Translations under genes and position numbers: made by a program
Shown: one piece after another, positions 1 to 9,374 of the stretch
Position numbering within the stretch: position 1 is the stretch's first letter
Layout: every line of letters begins with the position of its first letter
From: Exilibacterium tricleocarpae
GTDB lineage: Bacteria > Pseudomonadota > Gammaproteobacteria > Pseudomonadales > Cellvibrionaceae
Reading direction: 5' to 3'
Length of the DNA: 64,000 nucleotides
NCBI RefSeq assembly: GCF_007004655.1
Contig: NZ_ML660090.1
Span: forward strand, 186,001 to 250,000
The notes under the pieces: model-generated
The model's input: only the letters and a program-made list of their open reading frames with translations
What the model was told of the DNA's origin: nothing
Database searches by the model: none

Positions 1-302
1 TGGACCTCGAGCAGGGGTTCTTCCGCCACTTCCCACTTATCTTCACGGTGGGCGTACCAGGTGTAGCGCCAACCCTGCTCCCCCTCGGGCTCGGTCCATT
101 TCACCCCCAGGGCCTCGCCGCTGAAGGTGGCGTTTTCCAGTGCCAGGTGCATTTGCGAGGTCAGGCGCTGGGCGATATCGTGCATTTCCCTGCTGCGGTT
201 ATCGCCCACGGCGAGGGACACCATACCGACCCCGAAACCGATGATGACCAACACCACCAGTATCTCGATCAGGGTGAACCCCCCGGCCCGTTTCCCGCTC
301 AT
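1..302 (-). CDS. gspH: Type II secretion minor pseudopilin GspH (partial)
   Basis: Partial: about 100 codons are visible and the 3' end lies beyond the left edge of the window. The product is a minor pseudopilin of the type II secretion pseudopilus. The N terminus carries the prepilin peptidase site, Gly8 followed by FTLIE with the conserved Glu five residues into the mature protein, then a hydrophobic helix rich in Val and Ile. The start is the ATG at 302, 21 bases after the gspG stop. It is the sixth gene of a gspCDEFGH order, which separates it from GspG, GspI and GspJ. I am confident of the family and slightly less so of the subtype, because the C-terminal half is missing. Confidence 0.85.
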   Translation of the reverse strand, partial: MSGKRAGGFTLIEILVVLVIIGFGVGMVSLAVGDNRSREMHDIAQRLTSQMHLALENATFSGEALGVKWTEPEGEQGWRYTWYAHREDKWEVAEEPLLEV

Positions 303-323
303 CGGTTTATGCCCTCCGGGGCG

Positions 324-764
324 CTAGCTGTCGTCGTCGGTTTTCCAGTTGCCGATATCCTTGTTGGGGCCCTCGCCGCCGCTGATGCCGTCGGCGCCCA
401 GGGTGTAGATATCAAACTCGCCGTTTTCACCCGGACTCAGGTACAGGTAGGGCCGCCCCCAGGGATCGGTAGGCTCCTCGTCGAGGTAGGCGCGCCAGTT
501 TCTCGGCACCGGGTCGAGGGTCGGTTGCTCCGACAAGGCCACCAGGCCCTGTTCGCTGGTGGGGTAAGTAAAGTTGTCCAGCCGGTACAGTTTCAGGGCC
601 GTCTCTATGTTGCGGAAATCCGCCGCCACCTTGTCCCGCTGGGCTTCGTCGACTTCGTCGATCACATTCGGTGCGACAATGCCGATCAGCAGACCGATAA
701 TTACCAGTACCACCAGAATTTCAATCAGGCTGAAGCCCGTCTGGGGCCGCCGTGTCGTCTTCAT
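324..764 (-). CDS. gspG: Type II secretion major pseudopilin GspG
   Basis: Major subunit of the periplasmic pseudopilus that pushes folded exoproteins through the GspD secretin. The 146 residues match the family length. The prepilin peptidase motif is Gly10 followed by FSLIEILV, with Glu15 as the conserved Glu5 of the mature protein. The C-terminal half has the family pattern PTSEQGL, then DPWGRPY and a Gly/Asp-rich calcium-binding region ending near GPNKDIGNW. It lies between gspF and gspH. A gap of 149 bp separates it from gspF, longer than the other gaps in this operon. Confidence 0.96.
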   Translation of the reverse strand: MKTTRRPQTGFSLIEILVVLVIIGLLIGIVAPNVIDEVDEAQRDKVAADFRNIETALKLYRLDNFTYPTSEQGLVALSEQPTLDPVPRNWRAYLDEEPTDPWGRPYLYLSPGENGEFDIYTLGADGISGGEGPNKDIGNWKTDDDS

Positions 765-805
765 TTATCTAACACTCCTTTTCAATCTCTGTTAGTGTCT
801 CTGTC

Positions 806-845
806 TAATTGCGAGGGCCACTGGCTGATTGTGAAGGCCACCGCC
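806..845. repeat. Two-copy degenerate 20-bp tandem repeat between gspF and gspG
   Basis: Two adjacent 20-bp units (806-825 and 826-845) are alike at about three quarters of positions. They lie in the 149-bp gspF-gspG spacer. This is a weak member of the boundary-repeat class seen across the window. Confidence 0.4.
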
Positions 846-913
846 AGGATCACCGCGACAGCGCCAACAGCCACAACCACCAGCGCTGCAACCATGGCCG
901 CAGCGGGCGGTTT

Positions 914-2140
914 TCAACCCACCAGTTTGTTGAGTTCGAAAATCGGCTGCAGAATAGCCATCACAATCAGGGTGACCATACCGCCCATAAACACCACCGT
1001 CAGTGGTTCCAGCAGCCCCATGGCGGTGCCGAGCATCATTTCCAGTTCCCGCTCTTGGTTGTTGGCCGAATGCTCCAACTGTTTATCCAGGGTGCCGTTG
1101 GCCTCCCCACTGGCCGCCATCTGCACCAGCAGCGGCGGGAATATGCCCGCCTGATCCAGCGCCCGGTGGAGGCTGGTTCCCTCCTGCACGGCCGCCGCCA
1201 CACTTTTGCTGGCTTCGCGCAGCGCCGTGTTGCTCATCACCTGGCCGGCTATACGCAGGCCTTCCAGCAAAGGTACGCCGCTGGACAACAGTATGCTCAG
1301 CGTGGCCGAGAAGCGCGCGCTGTCGGCCTGTAACACCAGTTCGCCGAACAGCGGCAACTTCAACTGGATGCGGTGCCAGACCAGTCTGCGAGCCGGGTCC
1401 CGCAACAGCACCGCAACGCCGTAACCAAGTGCCACCAACCCCACCACACAGTAGAGGCCGTAGTTGATGATAAAATCACTGGCGGCAATCAACGCCTGGG
1501 TCAGACCGGGCAGCTCCGCGTTGCTGTTGCGGAACAGGCCGGTCAGCTTCGGCACCACGAAGGCCATCAGCGCGGCAATCACCGAAATCGCCACTCCCAT
1601 CAGCACCATCGGGTAGATCATCGCCATCTTCATGCGCTGGCGGGTGTGCTGGCTGTTCTCGGCGTAGTCCGCCAGCCGCTCCAGCACCGGGCCCAAAAAA
1701 CCGGCACTTTCGCCGGCCCGCACCATCGACCGGTACATATCGTCGAAAGCGCGGGGATTCTCACCCAGCGCCTGGGCCAGGCTGTGCCCCTCCAGCACCC
1801 GCGCCCGCACCTGCAGGACCACTTCTTTGACACCGGGTTTGCGGCTCTGTTTGGCGGCGGTTTGCAGCACTTCGTCGAGCGGCAGACCCGATTGCACCAG
1901 GGACGCCAACTGGCGGGTGATCAAGGTGACGTCCTTGGGACTCAGGCGGCGGTTCCAGCCGGAAAAGGAGAAGCTCGGCGCACCGCCACCTGCTTTCTTG
2001 GCGGCGGCGGCCTCCACTTGAATCGGCTTTAGCGCCTTGGAGCGCAACTGGCCGCGCACCTGGCGCTCGGAGTCGCCCTCGATAACACCTTTGACTAGCT
2101 TGCCGCTGGCGTCCAGTGCCTGGTAACTAAAGGCTCCCAT
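914..2140 (-). CDS. gspF: Type II secretion inner-membrane platform protein GspF
   Basis: Polytopic inner-membrane protein that couples the GspE ATPase to pseudopilus assembly. It is 408 residues long from the ATG at 2140, which begins MGAFSYQALDASGK as usual for the family. An upstream in-frame start would overlap gspE and is less likely. Two T2SSF domains are visible, each with a cytoplasmic helical bundle followed by membrane helices near residues 170-195, 220-245 and 375-400. The start is one base beyond the gspE stop, so the two are probably translationally coupled. Confidence 0.95.
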   Translation of the reverse strand: MGAFSYQALDASGKLVKGVIEGDSERQVRGQLRSKALKPIQVEAAAAKKAGGGAPSFSFSGWNRRLSPKDVTLITRQLASLVQSGLPLDEVLQTAAKQSRKPGVKEVVLQVRARVLEGHSLAQALGENPRAFDDMYRSMVRAGESAGFLGPVLERLADYAENSQHTRQRMKMAMIYPMVLMGVAISVIAALMAFVVPKLTGLFRNSNAELPGLTQALIAASDFIINYGLYCVVGLVALGYGVAVLLRDPARRLVWHRIQLKLPLFGELVLQADSARFSATLSILLSSGVPLLEGLRIAGQVMSNTALREASKSVAAAVQEGTSLHRALDQAGIFPPLLVQMAASGEANGTLDKQLEHSANNQERELEMMLGTAMGLLEPLTVVFMGGMVTLIVMAILQPIFELNKLVG

Positions 2141-2141
2141 A

Positions 2142-3662
2142 TCATGCCGTCGCGGTGACCCGCAACACCTCCTCGAGGCTGGTGGACCCGGCCAGCACGC
2201 GGTCGCGGCCATCGCTGGTGATGGACGGGTATTTTTTGCGGGCGTGGCTGAGCATAGCCTGCTCGCCGGCGCCCTCGTGGATCAACTGGCGCAGGGTCTC
2301 GTCCACTTCGATCAATTCGTAAATCGCCGCCCGGCCGCTGTAACCCAGTTGGTTGCAGGCGCCGCAGCCTTTGGCCCGGAAGATGGTGGCGTGCTCGGGC
2401 AGGTCCAGCAGCTCGCACTCGGCCTCGGTGGCGATATGCTCCTCTTTACACTCCGCGCACAGCTTGCGCACCAGCCGCTGGGCCATCACCACCTCGATAC
2501 TAGAGGAGAGCAAAAACGGCTCCACCCCCATATCCTGTAGCCGGGTAACCGCACCGATAGCGGTGTTGGTGTGCAGGGTGGACAACACCAGGTGCCCGGT
2601 AAGACTGGCCTGCACGGCGATGGCGGCGGTCTCGCGGTCGCGGATTTCCCCCACCATCACTACGTCCGGGTCCTGTCGCAAAATGGCGCGCAGGCCGCGG
2701 GCAAAGGTCATCTCCACTTTGGCGTTGACCTGGGTCTGGCCGATTCCGGACAGCAGGTATTCGATGGGGTCTTCAATGGTGAGAATATTGCGGCTGCGAT
2801 CGTTGATATGGCTGAGACCGGCGTAAAGGCTGGTGGTCTTACCGGAACCGGTGGGCCCGGTCACCAGGATGATACCGTGAGGCTTGGCCAGCGCCCGGGC
2901 GAAACCGGCCTCCACCGGCGCCGGCATGGCCAGTTGTTCCAGCCGCAGGTGGCCGGCGGCCTGGTCCAGCAGGCGCAGCACCACCCGCTCGCCGTGGGCG
3001 GAGGGAATCGTGGAAACGCGAATATCCACCGCATGGCCCGCCAGCTTGACCGTGATCCGACCGTCCTGGGGCAGGCGCTTTTCGGCGATATCGAGCTTGG
3101 CCATTACCTTCAATCGCGACGCCAGCAGGGGTGCCAGCACCGGTTTCGGCGACAGCACCTCGGTCAATACACCGTCGACGCGAAAACGCACGGCGACCCG
3201 ATCTTCGAACGGCTCGAGGTGAATATCAGACGCTTTTTCCCGCACCGCCTCAGACAGCACGGCGTTGATCAGTCGAATCACCGGCGCGTCGTCGTCGCCG
3301 GCCAGCAGGTCGCCCTCGTCGGGAATCTCATCGGCCAGGCGAGTGAGGTCAAAGTCATCGCCGAGGTCCTCCACCGCGCGCTGGGCGGCACCATCGGTGC
3401 TCTGGAACGATTGGGTGAGACGGCGCTGGAAATCCTGTTCGGGAACCTCGATCAGGGTAAACTCGCGACCCAGGTGACGGCGCAGTTCCAACAGCACCGG
3501 CAGCGCCACGCCAGGGCGGTGGATGACCTCTTCACCATCGAGCAGCACACCGTGGGCGGAGGCGAAGCCGAACGGCAGAAATTCCGTCGCGACGGCCTCC
3601 TCGGGCTGCTCTTCTATATCCTGACCGTCGAGGTCTGTATCAAGGGTGGCGGCCTCACTCAT
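2142..3662 (-). CDS. gspE: Type II secretion ATPase GspE
   Basis: Cytoplasmic hexameric ATPase that powers pseudopilus polymerisation. At 506 residues it has the family length. An N-terminal domain (about 30-110) binds the platform, followed by the ATPase core. Walker A GPTGSGKTT is at 269-277, the Asp box around 300, the Walker B region near DPDVVMVGEIRDRET (331-345) and the His box LSTLHTN near 360-366. A zinc-binding pair, CAEC (402-405) and CGAC (433-436), is characteristic of T2SS/T4P assembly ATPases. It sits between gspD and gspF. Confidence 0.97.
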   Translation of the reverse strand: MSEAATLDTDLDGQDIEEQPEEAVATEFLPFGFASAHGVLLDGEEVIHRPGVALPVLLELRRHLGREFTLIEVPEQDFQRRLTQSFQSTDGAAQRAVEDLGDDFDLTRLADEIPDEGDLLAGDDDAPVIRLINAVLSEAVREKASDIHLEPFEDRVAVRFRVDGVLTEVLSPKPVLAPLLASRLKVMAKLDIAEKRLPQDGRITVKLAGHAVDIRVSTIPSAHGERVVLRLLDQAAGHLRLEQLAMPAPVEAGFARALAKPHGIILVTGPTGSGKTTSLYAGLSHINDRSRNILTIEDPIEYLLSGIGQTQVNAKVEMTFARGLRAILRQDPDVVMVGEIRDRETAAIAVQASLTGHLVLSTLHTNTAIGAVTRLQDMGVEPFLLSSSIEVVMAQRLVRKLCAECKEEHIATEAECELLDLPEHATIFRAKGCGACNQLGYSGRAAIYELIEVDETLRQLIHEGAGEQAMLSHARKKYPSITSDGRDRVLAGSTSLEEVLRVTATA

Positions 3663-3675
3663 GGCTCAGCCTCCT

Positions 3676-5883
3676 TTAATTATCTTGCGGCTCGTTGTTT
3701 TGCGATTCGCTATTCTGCGACTCGTCACCGGTGACCGGCGTTGTGTCAGCGGGCTCTCGCACAGGTTGAGAGGCACCCTCCGGCCACTCCGGCAACAACG
3801 GCAACAGCGACTCGTCGACTTTCACCTCGCCGCGCTCGCGTTGCAGAATCTGTCGCTCGCGGATATAGCGGTACTTTTCCGCGGTGGCGCCGGTCAGTTC
3901 CTCGGCATTGCGAATCACAGTGGGGCGGATAAAAATCAGCAGATTGGTTTTACTGACGGTGGTGGCGTCACTGCGAAACAAGCGGCCCAGCCCCGGAATA
4001 CTGCCGAGAAAGGGTACCCGCTGTTCGGACTCCTGCACATTGTCCTGGATCAAGCCGCCGAGCACGACGATTTCGCCGTCCTTGGCCATGACCTGGGTTT
4101 CGACCTTGCGCTCGTTGGTGATCACATCGGAGGCCTGCACGGTGGCGCCACTCAGGCTCGAGACCTCCTGCACGATGTCCAATACCACACTGTCGCCCTC
4201 ATTCACCTTGGGGGTGACCTTCAGCGTAATACCGACATTCTGGCGCTCGATGGTTTGAAAGGGGTTCTGAGGGTTACTAGCGCCGCCGCCGGTATTGCTG
4301 AAAGAACCGGTGACGAAGGGGACATTCTGGCCGACGGTGATGGTGGCCTCGTGGTTGTCCATGGTCAGCAGGTTGGGGGTGGAGAGAATATTGGAACCGG
4401 TCTGTTGCTCCAGGGCGTTCAACAGGAACAGAAAACTGCTGCCGTTATCGTTCTGTCTGCCGACCCCGAATATCTGCCCGCGGTTGCCCGCCAGCGCGCC
4501 GCCCAACTCAGCGTCGTTGTCGCTGCGAATCTCTTCGATCAGGCGGCCGGTATCGGGGTCGAAACGCCGGGTTACCTCGGTGCCAAGAATACCGGCGGCA
4601 ATATTGCCAAGCAGACCGTCACCCAGGGAGGAGGAGCCGATACCGTTGCTGTCGCCCTGGAACAACCACTGCACACCGAGCGCATTGTCTTCGCCGCCTT
4701 CGAGTTCGACGATAATCGCCTCGACCAAGACCTGGGCGCGGCGAATATCCAGTTTCTCTACCACCGCCAGCAGCGTCGGCAGCACATCCACATCGGCGGT
4801 AATCAGCAGGGCGTTGGTCTCCGGGTCTGCCTCCACAGTGGCATTGCCGGCAGCGCTGCCGGCTTTGTCACCGCCGGGACCGACCTTGCCCAGGCTCTGC
4901 ATGACCTTGCCCAGCACCTCGGCCACCTGTTCGGCATCGGCATACTCCAGGTAGACCACACGCACGTTGCCCGCCTGCTGCTGGGGCTGGTCGAGCTGAC
5001 TGATCAAATCCCTGGCGCGCTGGCGTTGCAGGTCGTCGCCGCTGACCACGACGCCGTTGATGCGCTTGTCCGCCACCAGTACCAGCTTCGAGGTGGCGGC
5101 GCCTTTGCCGGCGTCCTTGTTTTCCAGTTCCTTCAGAATGCGCACAATTTCCTCGGCCTGCGCATGCTTCAACGCGATCACTTCGGTTTTCGCCACCGCG
5201 GCGCGGTCCAAACGTTCAATAATATCTTTTATACGCCTGATATTGGCGATGGTGTCGGAGACGATAATGGCATTGCTGTTATCGTAGGCGGCCAGATGGG
5301 CATGCTGGGGCACCAGCGGCCTGAGCACCGGCAAGACCTTGACGGCAGTTACGTTGTCGAGTTGGATGACCTCGGTGACGTGCTCATTATTGCTGAGCGC
5401 CGCCGCCTGGTTCGGCGCCGGCTTTGGTTTGGTGACCCGGGTCGTTTGACCGGGCCGCACCACGCCGCCCTCGGTGCGACCGTCTTTGCTCGGGATGATA
5501 CGCACTACATTGCCGCGGGGGATGGCGGTAAAGCCGTGGACATCCAGAATGGAGAGAAACAGATCGTAGAGCTGGTCACCGCTCAGCGGCTCGGCGGAGA
5601 TGACCTTGACCCGACCCTTGACGCGGGGATCGATGATGATGGTGCGACCGCTGGCATCGGCGACGAACTTGATAACCTCGCCGATGTCCGAATCGTTGAA
5701 GTTCACGGTCCAGGTCTGCTCCTGGGCGCCGGCGCAAAACGACACCAGACAGGCGCTCAACAGCAGGCGTTTGAGGCCTCCGGCAAACGTTGTGTTCAAC
5801 ACCGGTCTTGTTGACGCACCTGTCCAAACACCCAGCCACGCCCTCATCCACACTCGCAAACACCCTCTCATCGACACACTCAT
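3676..5883 (-). CDS. gspD: Type II secretion outer-membrane secretin GspD
   Basis: Outer-membrane channel of the type II system, 735 residues. The signal peptide is internal: the hydrophobic stretch LLLSACLVSF is at about 40-49 and the mature N0 domain begins near residue 55. N0-N3 ring domains follow, then the secretin core with VPFVTG and the terminal LLIFIRPTVI. The start at 5883 overlaps the gspC stop in ATGA. Both ends look repeat-built: two imperfect eight-residue units precede the signal peptide (residues 5-20), and three five-residue units of the form xExQx end the protein. A GTG near residue 28 could be the real start; I see no Shine-Dalgarno sequence that decides it. Confidence 0.95.
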   Translation of the reverse strand: MSVSMRGCLRVWMRAWLGVWTGASTRPVLNTTFAGGLKRLLLSACLVSFCAGAQEQTWTVNFNDSDIGEVIKFVADASGRTIIIDPRVKGRVKVISAEPLSGDQLYDLFLSILDVHGFTAIPRGNVVRIIPSKDGRTEGGVVRPGQTTRVTKPKPAPNQAAALSNNEHVTEVIQLDNVTAVKVLPVLRPLVPQHAHLAAYDNSNAIIVSDTIANIRRIKDIIERLDRAAVAKTEVIALKHAQAEEIVRILKELENKDAGKGAATSKLVLVADKRINGVVVSGDDLQRQRARDLISQLDQPQQQAGNVRVVYLEYADAEQVAEVLGKVMQSLGKVGPGGDKAGSAAGNATVEADPETNALLITADVDVLPTLLAVVEKLDIRRAQVLVEAIIVELEGGEDNALGVQWLFQGDSNGIGSSSLGDGLLGNIAAGILGTEVTRRFDPDTGRLIEEIRSDNDAELGGALAGNRGQIFGVGRQNDNGSSFLFLLNALEQQTGSNILSTPNLLTMDNHEATITVGQNVPFVTGSFSNTGGGASNPQNPFQTIERQNVGITLKVTPKVNEGDSVVLDIVQEVSSLSGATVQASDVITNERKVETQVMAKDGEIVVLGGLIQDNVQESEQRVPFLGSIPGLGRLFRSDATTVSKTNLLIFIRPTVIRNAEELTGATAEKYRYIRERQILQRERGEVKVDESLLPLLPEWPEGASQPVREPADTTPVTGDESQNSESQNNEPQDN
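3682..3726 (-). repeat. 15-bp x 3 coding repeat at the GspD C terminus
   Basis: Three consecutive 15-bp units encode DESQN, SESQN and NEPQD, directly before the last Asn and stop. The array adds an acidic, Gln/Asn-rich tail that is not part of the secretin fold. Confidence 0.6.
5824..5871 (-). repeat. 24-bp x 2 coding repeat in the GspD N-terminal extension
   Basis: Two adjacent 24-bp units each encode eight residues of the pattern MRxxLxVW. They lie between the annotated start and the signal peptide. Identity is about two thirds, so this is an old duplication if it is one. Confidence 0.45.
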
Positions 5884-6848
5884 TCCTCGCCGACCTCATC
5901 GAGATCCACATCAACCGTGAGCACCTCACCGTCGCGCTGGATTTCCAGTTGCGCGCTTGTTTTACCTTTCATCGTCTTATATACGTCCATTGCTTTGCTG
6001 GAGCTGTCCAGCGTGATGCCATTGACGGCGGTGACCACATCGTTGGCCTGCAAGCCGAGTTGCTCGAACATGCTGCGGTTGCGCCCGGGCCTGATTTTAT
6101 AACCTTTAACCTCACCGCCTTCACGCACAATACTGACTTTCATCACATCGGCCAGCGACTGCTGGGCACGGGACAGATTGCGCGGCGCGCTGGCAACAGG
6201 TCGGGTGCGGGGCCTGGAGGTGGTGACCGGCGGGCGCCGATTACTGATCGCGGGGCCGCGGCGACCGCTGGTGGTTTCATCGAACAGCGACAGCGATTCG
6301 TAACGGCCGTTGTTATTTAATATCACCTGCCTGTCCATCACCCTCGCCAGTTTGACGCTCTGGCCAACGGGGAGTTCATCGTCAATGGAATATATGGCCT
6401 GTTCGCGGGCATCGGCGATAATGGCACGAGCGGCGGCGGGATTACTGCTGGCCACCACCCCCACCAGGGTCAGACTCAGGCGGGTCTCCTCGGCGGCCTC
6501 GATTTGCGGCTCGGGGTTCTCCTGCACCACAGTCTGCTCAGTCTTTGAGGCTTCACCAAACAGATTCAGCGATTTGAGCGCATCGATATCCACCGCCGAG
6601 GCCCCGTTGTCGCCGGCGGCGGCCACGGCCACCGGTAGGGCGGCGGCATCCAACGGTGCCAATTCGGGTTCCGGCATCAGCAACCAGAACAACTGGGCCA
6701 GCGTGTGACAGAGCCAGAACGCCAACAGGGCCAGGCACAACTGACGCCACCAGGCTGCCGGCAGCCGTTGCAGATAGGCTGCCGATCGATTCAGCTGTTG
6801 AAGAGCGGACTGGGCGAGCGGACTCGCAGCCATCCCCTTGATTGTCAC
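5880..6848 (-). CDS. gspC: Type II secretion linker protein GspC
   Basis: Bitopic inner-membrane protein that links the inner platform to the GspD secretin. It has 322 residues: a short cytoplasmic N terminus, one membrane helix at about 37-58 (LCLALLAFWLCHTLAQLFWL), a periplasmic homology region with LNLFGEA near 95 and SLTLVGVVAS near 130, and a C-terminal PDZ-like domain (about 250-318, GYKIRPGRN then NDVVTAVNG). It is the promoter-proximal gene of the minus-strand operon, so the promoter should lie between 6849 and about 7100. Confidence 0.93.
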   Translation of the reverse strand: MTIKGMAASPLAQSALQQLNRSAAYLQRLPAAWWRQLCLALLAFWLCHTLAQLFWLLMPEPELAPLDAAALPVAVAAAGDNGASAVDIDALKSLNLFGEASKTEQTVVQENPEPQIEAAEETRLSLTLVGVVASSNPAAARAIIADAREQAIYSIDDELPVGQSVKLARVMDRQVILNNNGRYESLSLFDETTSGRRGPAISNRRPPVTTSRPRTRPVASAPRNLSRAQQSLADVMKVSIVREGGEVKGYKIRPGRNRSMFEQLGLQANDVVTAVNGITLDSSSKAMDVYKTMKGKTSAQLEIQRDGEVLTVDVDLDEVGEE

Positions 6849-7304
6849 CTGCTGTTACCCCGTTATTATTACTCTGACTATTACTCTGCCCGAGTCCGCA
6901 GACCCCGTATCAACCCTGGTTAAAACGCAGTGACCGCGAGGGTCCCGACGCGCCACCGGCAGCGCGCTCACAACGCCGGTGAAGACTACTTCTGACCCCA
7001 GATTACTGCATTTGTCACCGCGACCGGCAGGCAAATGACTATTCTTAAGGCCATTTCACAAAAACGTCACGCAATATACTCTAATAGCACGTTTTTTTGC
7101 CAGCTAGTGTGGCATATATGATGCCCTGGACAAAAAACCCGCCGCAACCCGGCCGCCCGCCGTGGCGCCAGCCGCAAGACTACCGAGCGGCAGGGTTTCC
7201 AGGTAAACTCCGCGACAACAGTCGGTTGTCCCCAGCACCCCCCGAGCCGACCGCCGCCTCCGGGGCCAATCATCGAACATGTGTGACATGTGTGAACAGG
7301 TACT
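6849..7304. other. 456-bp divergent intergenic region
   Basis: No credible gene. It lies between gspC (minus) and the small conserved gene at 7305 (plus), so it must carry both promoters. A possible plus-strand -10, TATACT at 7075-7080, has TTCACA at 7055-7060 upstream, but the 14-bp spacing is short and I give it little weight. Confidence 0.4.
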
Positions 7305-7664
7305 ATGAGTCAGGTCTTCATCCTTCAAAACCAGCACCAGCAATTTCTCAACAAGCACAACGAGTGGGTCGACGGGCGCGATGCTTCCGCGCTGTATAAA
7401 ACCCCTCACCGCGACGAAGCGCTCAACCAAATGTTCGAGGTCAATGCCAAAGACTACAATCAACGTATAAAAATACTGCCCTGTGTCACCGGCGAGCGCG
7501 GCCTGCCCGTGATCGACCCCGACCAACTGCCGGCGCCCGCCGGCGAAGCGGCCACCGCTCACAGCACGGCAGGCCAGTGTGCAGAAACACGGCAGGCCAG
7601 TCTAGAGGCCAATTGTGAAAGAAATGAGACGCCTTTCGCAGAGCCGCTATTTCACCATGAATAA
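7305..7664 (+). CDS. Small conserved gammaproteobacterial protein of unknown function
   Basis: A 119-residue soluble protein without signal peptide or membrane helix. The first 75 residues look like a compact conserved domain: it starts MSQVFILQNQH, followed by EWVDGRDASALY, a HRDEALNQMFEVNAKD helix and RGLPVID. Similar short proteins occur in Pseudomonas-type genomes without assigned function. The C-terminal tail from about residue 80 is low complexity and contains a 23-bp-spaced duplication. It lies 100 bp upstream of gshA on the same strand. I do not assign a function. Confidence 0.75.
   Translation: MSQVFILQNQHQQFLNKHNEWVDGRDASALYKTPHRDEALNQMFEVNAKDYNQRIKILPCVTGERGLPVIDPDQLPAPAGEAATAHSTAGQCAETRQASLEANCERNETPFAEPLFHHE
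7565..7601 (+). repeat. Exact 14-bp duplication in the 3' end of the small gene
   Basis: The 14-mer CACGGCAGGCCAGT occurs at 7565-7578 and again at 7588-7601, a 23-bp step. The step is not a multiple of three, so the two copies are read in different frames. Confidence 0.6.
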
Positions 7665-7765
7665 GCCCGGCGGCCCGGCGCGGGAGCGAAAAACCCGGCT
7701 GGCCACTACCCGCCGGCAACCCGGGCGTCGGGCAATCGGCGCCGGCCTGGATTGAGGAGCTTAAC

Positions 7766-9367
7766 TTGTCACTGAGTCAATCGCTACTGGCAGCCCTGGG
7801 TGAGCCGGCCAACACACCCCTGATAACGGGTATTCTGCGCGGTATCGAGAAGGAAAGCCTGCGTATCACTCCCGCCGGCCATCTGGCTTGCACACCGCAC
7901 CCCCAGCAATTGGGCGCGGCACTCACCCACCCGCAGATCACCACCGATTTCAGCGAGGCACTGCTGGAGTTCATTACGCCGCCGTCGCACCGGGTGGAGG
8001 AGGTGCTCGCCCACCTGGAAAATATCCACCGGTTTACCTACCAGCAATTGCAGAACGAATATCTGTGGGTGTCGAGCATGCCCTGCATGTTGAGCAACGA
8101 CGATGAAGTGCCGGTGGCAAACTACGGCACCTCCAATGTCGGTCGCATGAAAACCGTCTACCGCTATGGGCTCGGCCACCGCTACGGCCGCCTGATGCAG
8201 ACCATTGCCGGGATTCACTACAACTTCTCACTGCCGACCGCGTTTTGGGCATTTCTGCACACGCACGAAAACAGCAGCCAGGAGTTACAGGCTTTCAAGA
8301 CCGAGCGTTATTTTGCGCTGATTCGCAATTTTCGCCGTTATTACTGGCTGTTGATCTACCTGTTCGGCGCGGCGCCAGCCGTCTGTCGCACGTTTGTCAG
8401 CGATCGCAAACACAGCCTGGTGCCCCATGGGGACGACCACCACACGCTGCACACACCCTATGCCACCTCCCTCAGGATGGGAGACCTCGGCTACCAGAGC
8501 CAGGCCCAGGAGGCGCTGGTAGTCTGCTACAACAACCTCTCCAGCTACCTGCACACGCTGTGCGGGGCGATTACCCAGCCCCACCCGGATTACGAGGCCA
8601 TCGGCCTGAGAAACGGTGCCGGCGAATACCAGCAGCTCAACACCAGCCTGCTGCAGATTGAAAATGAGTTCTACAGCAGTATCAGGCCCAAGCGCACCGC
8701 CCACTCCGGGGAGACGGCCCTCGGCGCCCTGCACGACCGCGGCGTGGAGTACATCGAGGTGCGCTGCATCGATCTGAACCCCTACGAGCCCCTGGGTATC
8801 GACGCCGGGCAGATTCACTTTCTCGATACCTTTTTGCTCTATTGCCTGCTCAAGGACAGCCCGGAGGCCAACAATACCGAGTACCGGCACATCCTGGAAA
8901 ACCAGCGGCGCATCGTCTATCGCGGCCGCGAACCGGGTCTGACACTGCTCGACAGCGAGGGAGCCGAAATCGGTCTCAAAGACTGGGGGATGGCCCTGTT
9001 GGAGGAATTGGCGCCGGTCGCCGGGTTGTTAGACCGCGCCACGGGCAGCGACCACCACGCCACCGCCCTGGGTCAACAGCGCGGGAAGGTCGAAGACGCG
9101 CAACTGACCCCCTCGGCGCGGGTATTGCGGGATATGGAGGAGCAGGGGGTCACGTTTTTCCGCCTGGCCATGAACCAGGCTGAGCGCCACAGCCAGGCGC
9201 TGACGGCAACACCCCTCGACCAGCGCACCGAATTGCGCTTTCGCGCCATGGCCGCCACCTCGTTGCAGGAGCAGGCTGCGGTGGAGGCGGCTGACACCCT
9301 GTCGTTCGAAGAGTACCTGCAGCGCTTCTACGCCCAGTACCGCTATTGCAATTGCAACCAGCCATGA
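7766..9367 (+). CDS. gshA: Glutamate-cysteine ligase GshA
   Basis: Catalyses the first step of glutathione synthesis: ATP-dependent ligation of L-glutamate and L-cysteine to gamma-glutamylcysteine. At 533 residues it matches the proteobacterial class I enzyme (about 520). Family motifs include GIEKESLRI near 26-34, TDFSEALLEFITPP near 74-87, GRMKTVYR and IHYNFSLP in the middle, and EYIEVRCIDLNPYEP near 330-345. The start is TTG at 7766, with GAGGAGC five bases upstream; no better start lies closer to the domain. acpH follows after 7 bp and may be cotranscribed. Confidence 0.97.
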   Translation: MSLSQSLLAALGEPANTPLITGILRGIEKESLRITPAGHLACTPHPQQLGAALTHPQITTDFSEALLEFITPPSHRVEEVLAHLENIHRFTYQQLQNEYLWVSSMPCMLSNDDEVPVANYGTSNVGRMKTVYRYGLGHRYGRLMQTIAGIHYNFSLPTAFWAFLHTHENSSQELQAFKTERYFALIRNFRRYYWLLIYLFGAAPAVCRTFVSDRKHSLVPHGDDHHTLHTPYATSLRMGDLGYQSQAQEALVVCYNNLSSYLHTLCGAITQPHPDYEAIGLRNGAGEYQQLNTSLLQIENEFYSSIRPKRTAHSGETALGALHDRGVEYIEVRCIDLNPYEPLGIDAGQIHFLDTFLLYCLLKDSPEANNTEYRHILENQRRIVYRGREPGLTLLDSEGAEIGLKDWGMALLEELAPVAGLLDRATGSDHHATALGQQRGKVEDAQLTPSARVLRDMEEQGVTFFRLAMNQAERHSQALTATPLDQRTELRFRAMAATSLQEQAAVEAADTLSFEEYLQRFYAQYRYCNCNQP

Positions 9368-9374
9368 CAGCCGT

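Noticed and set aside
3646-5814. A 722-codon plus-strand open frame opposite gspD
   Set aside because: It mirrors a certain secretin gene. Its composition (His, Gln and Gly rich, no domain) is what an antisense frame of a GC-rich gene gives.
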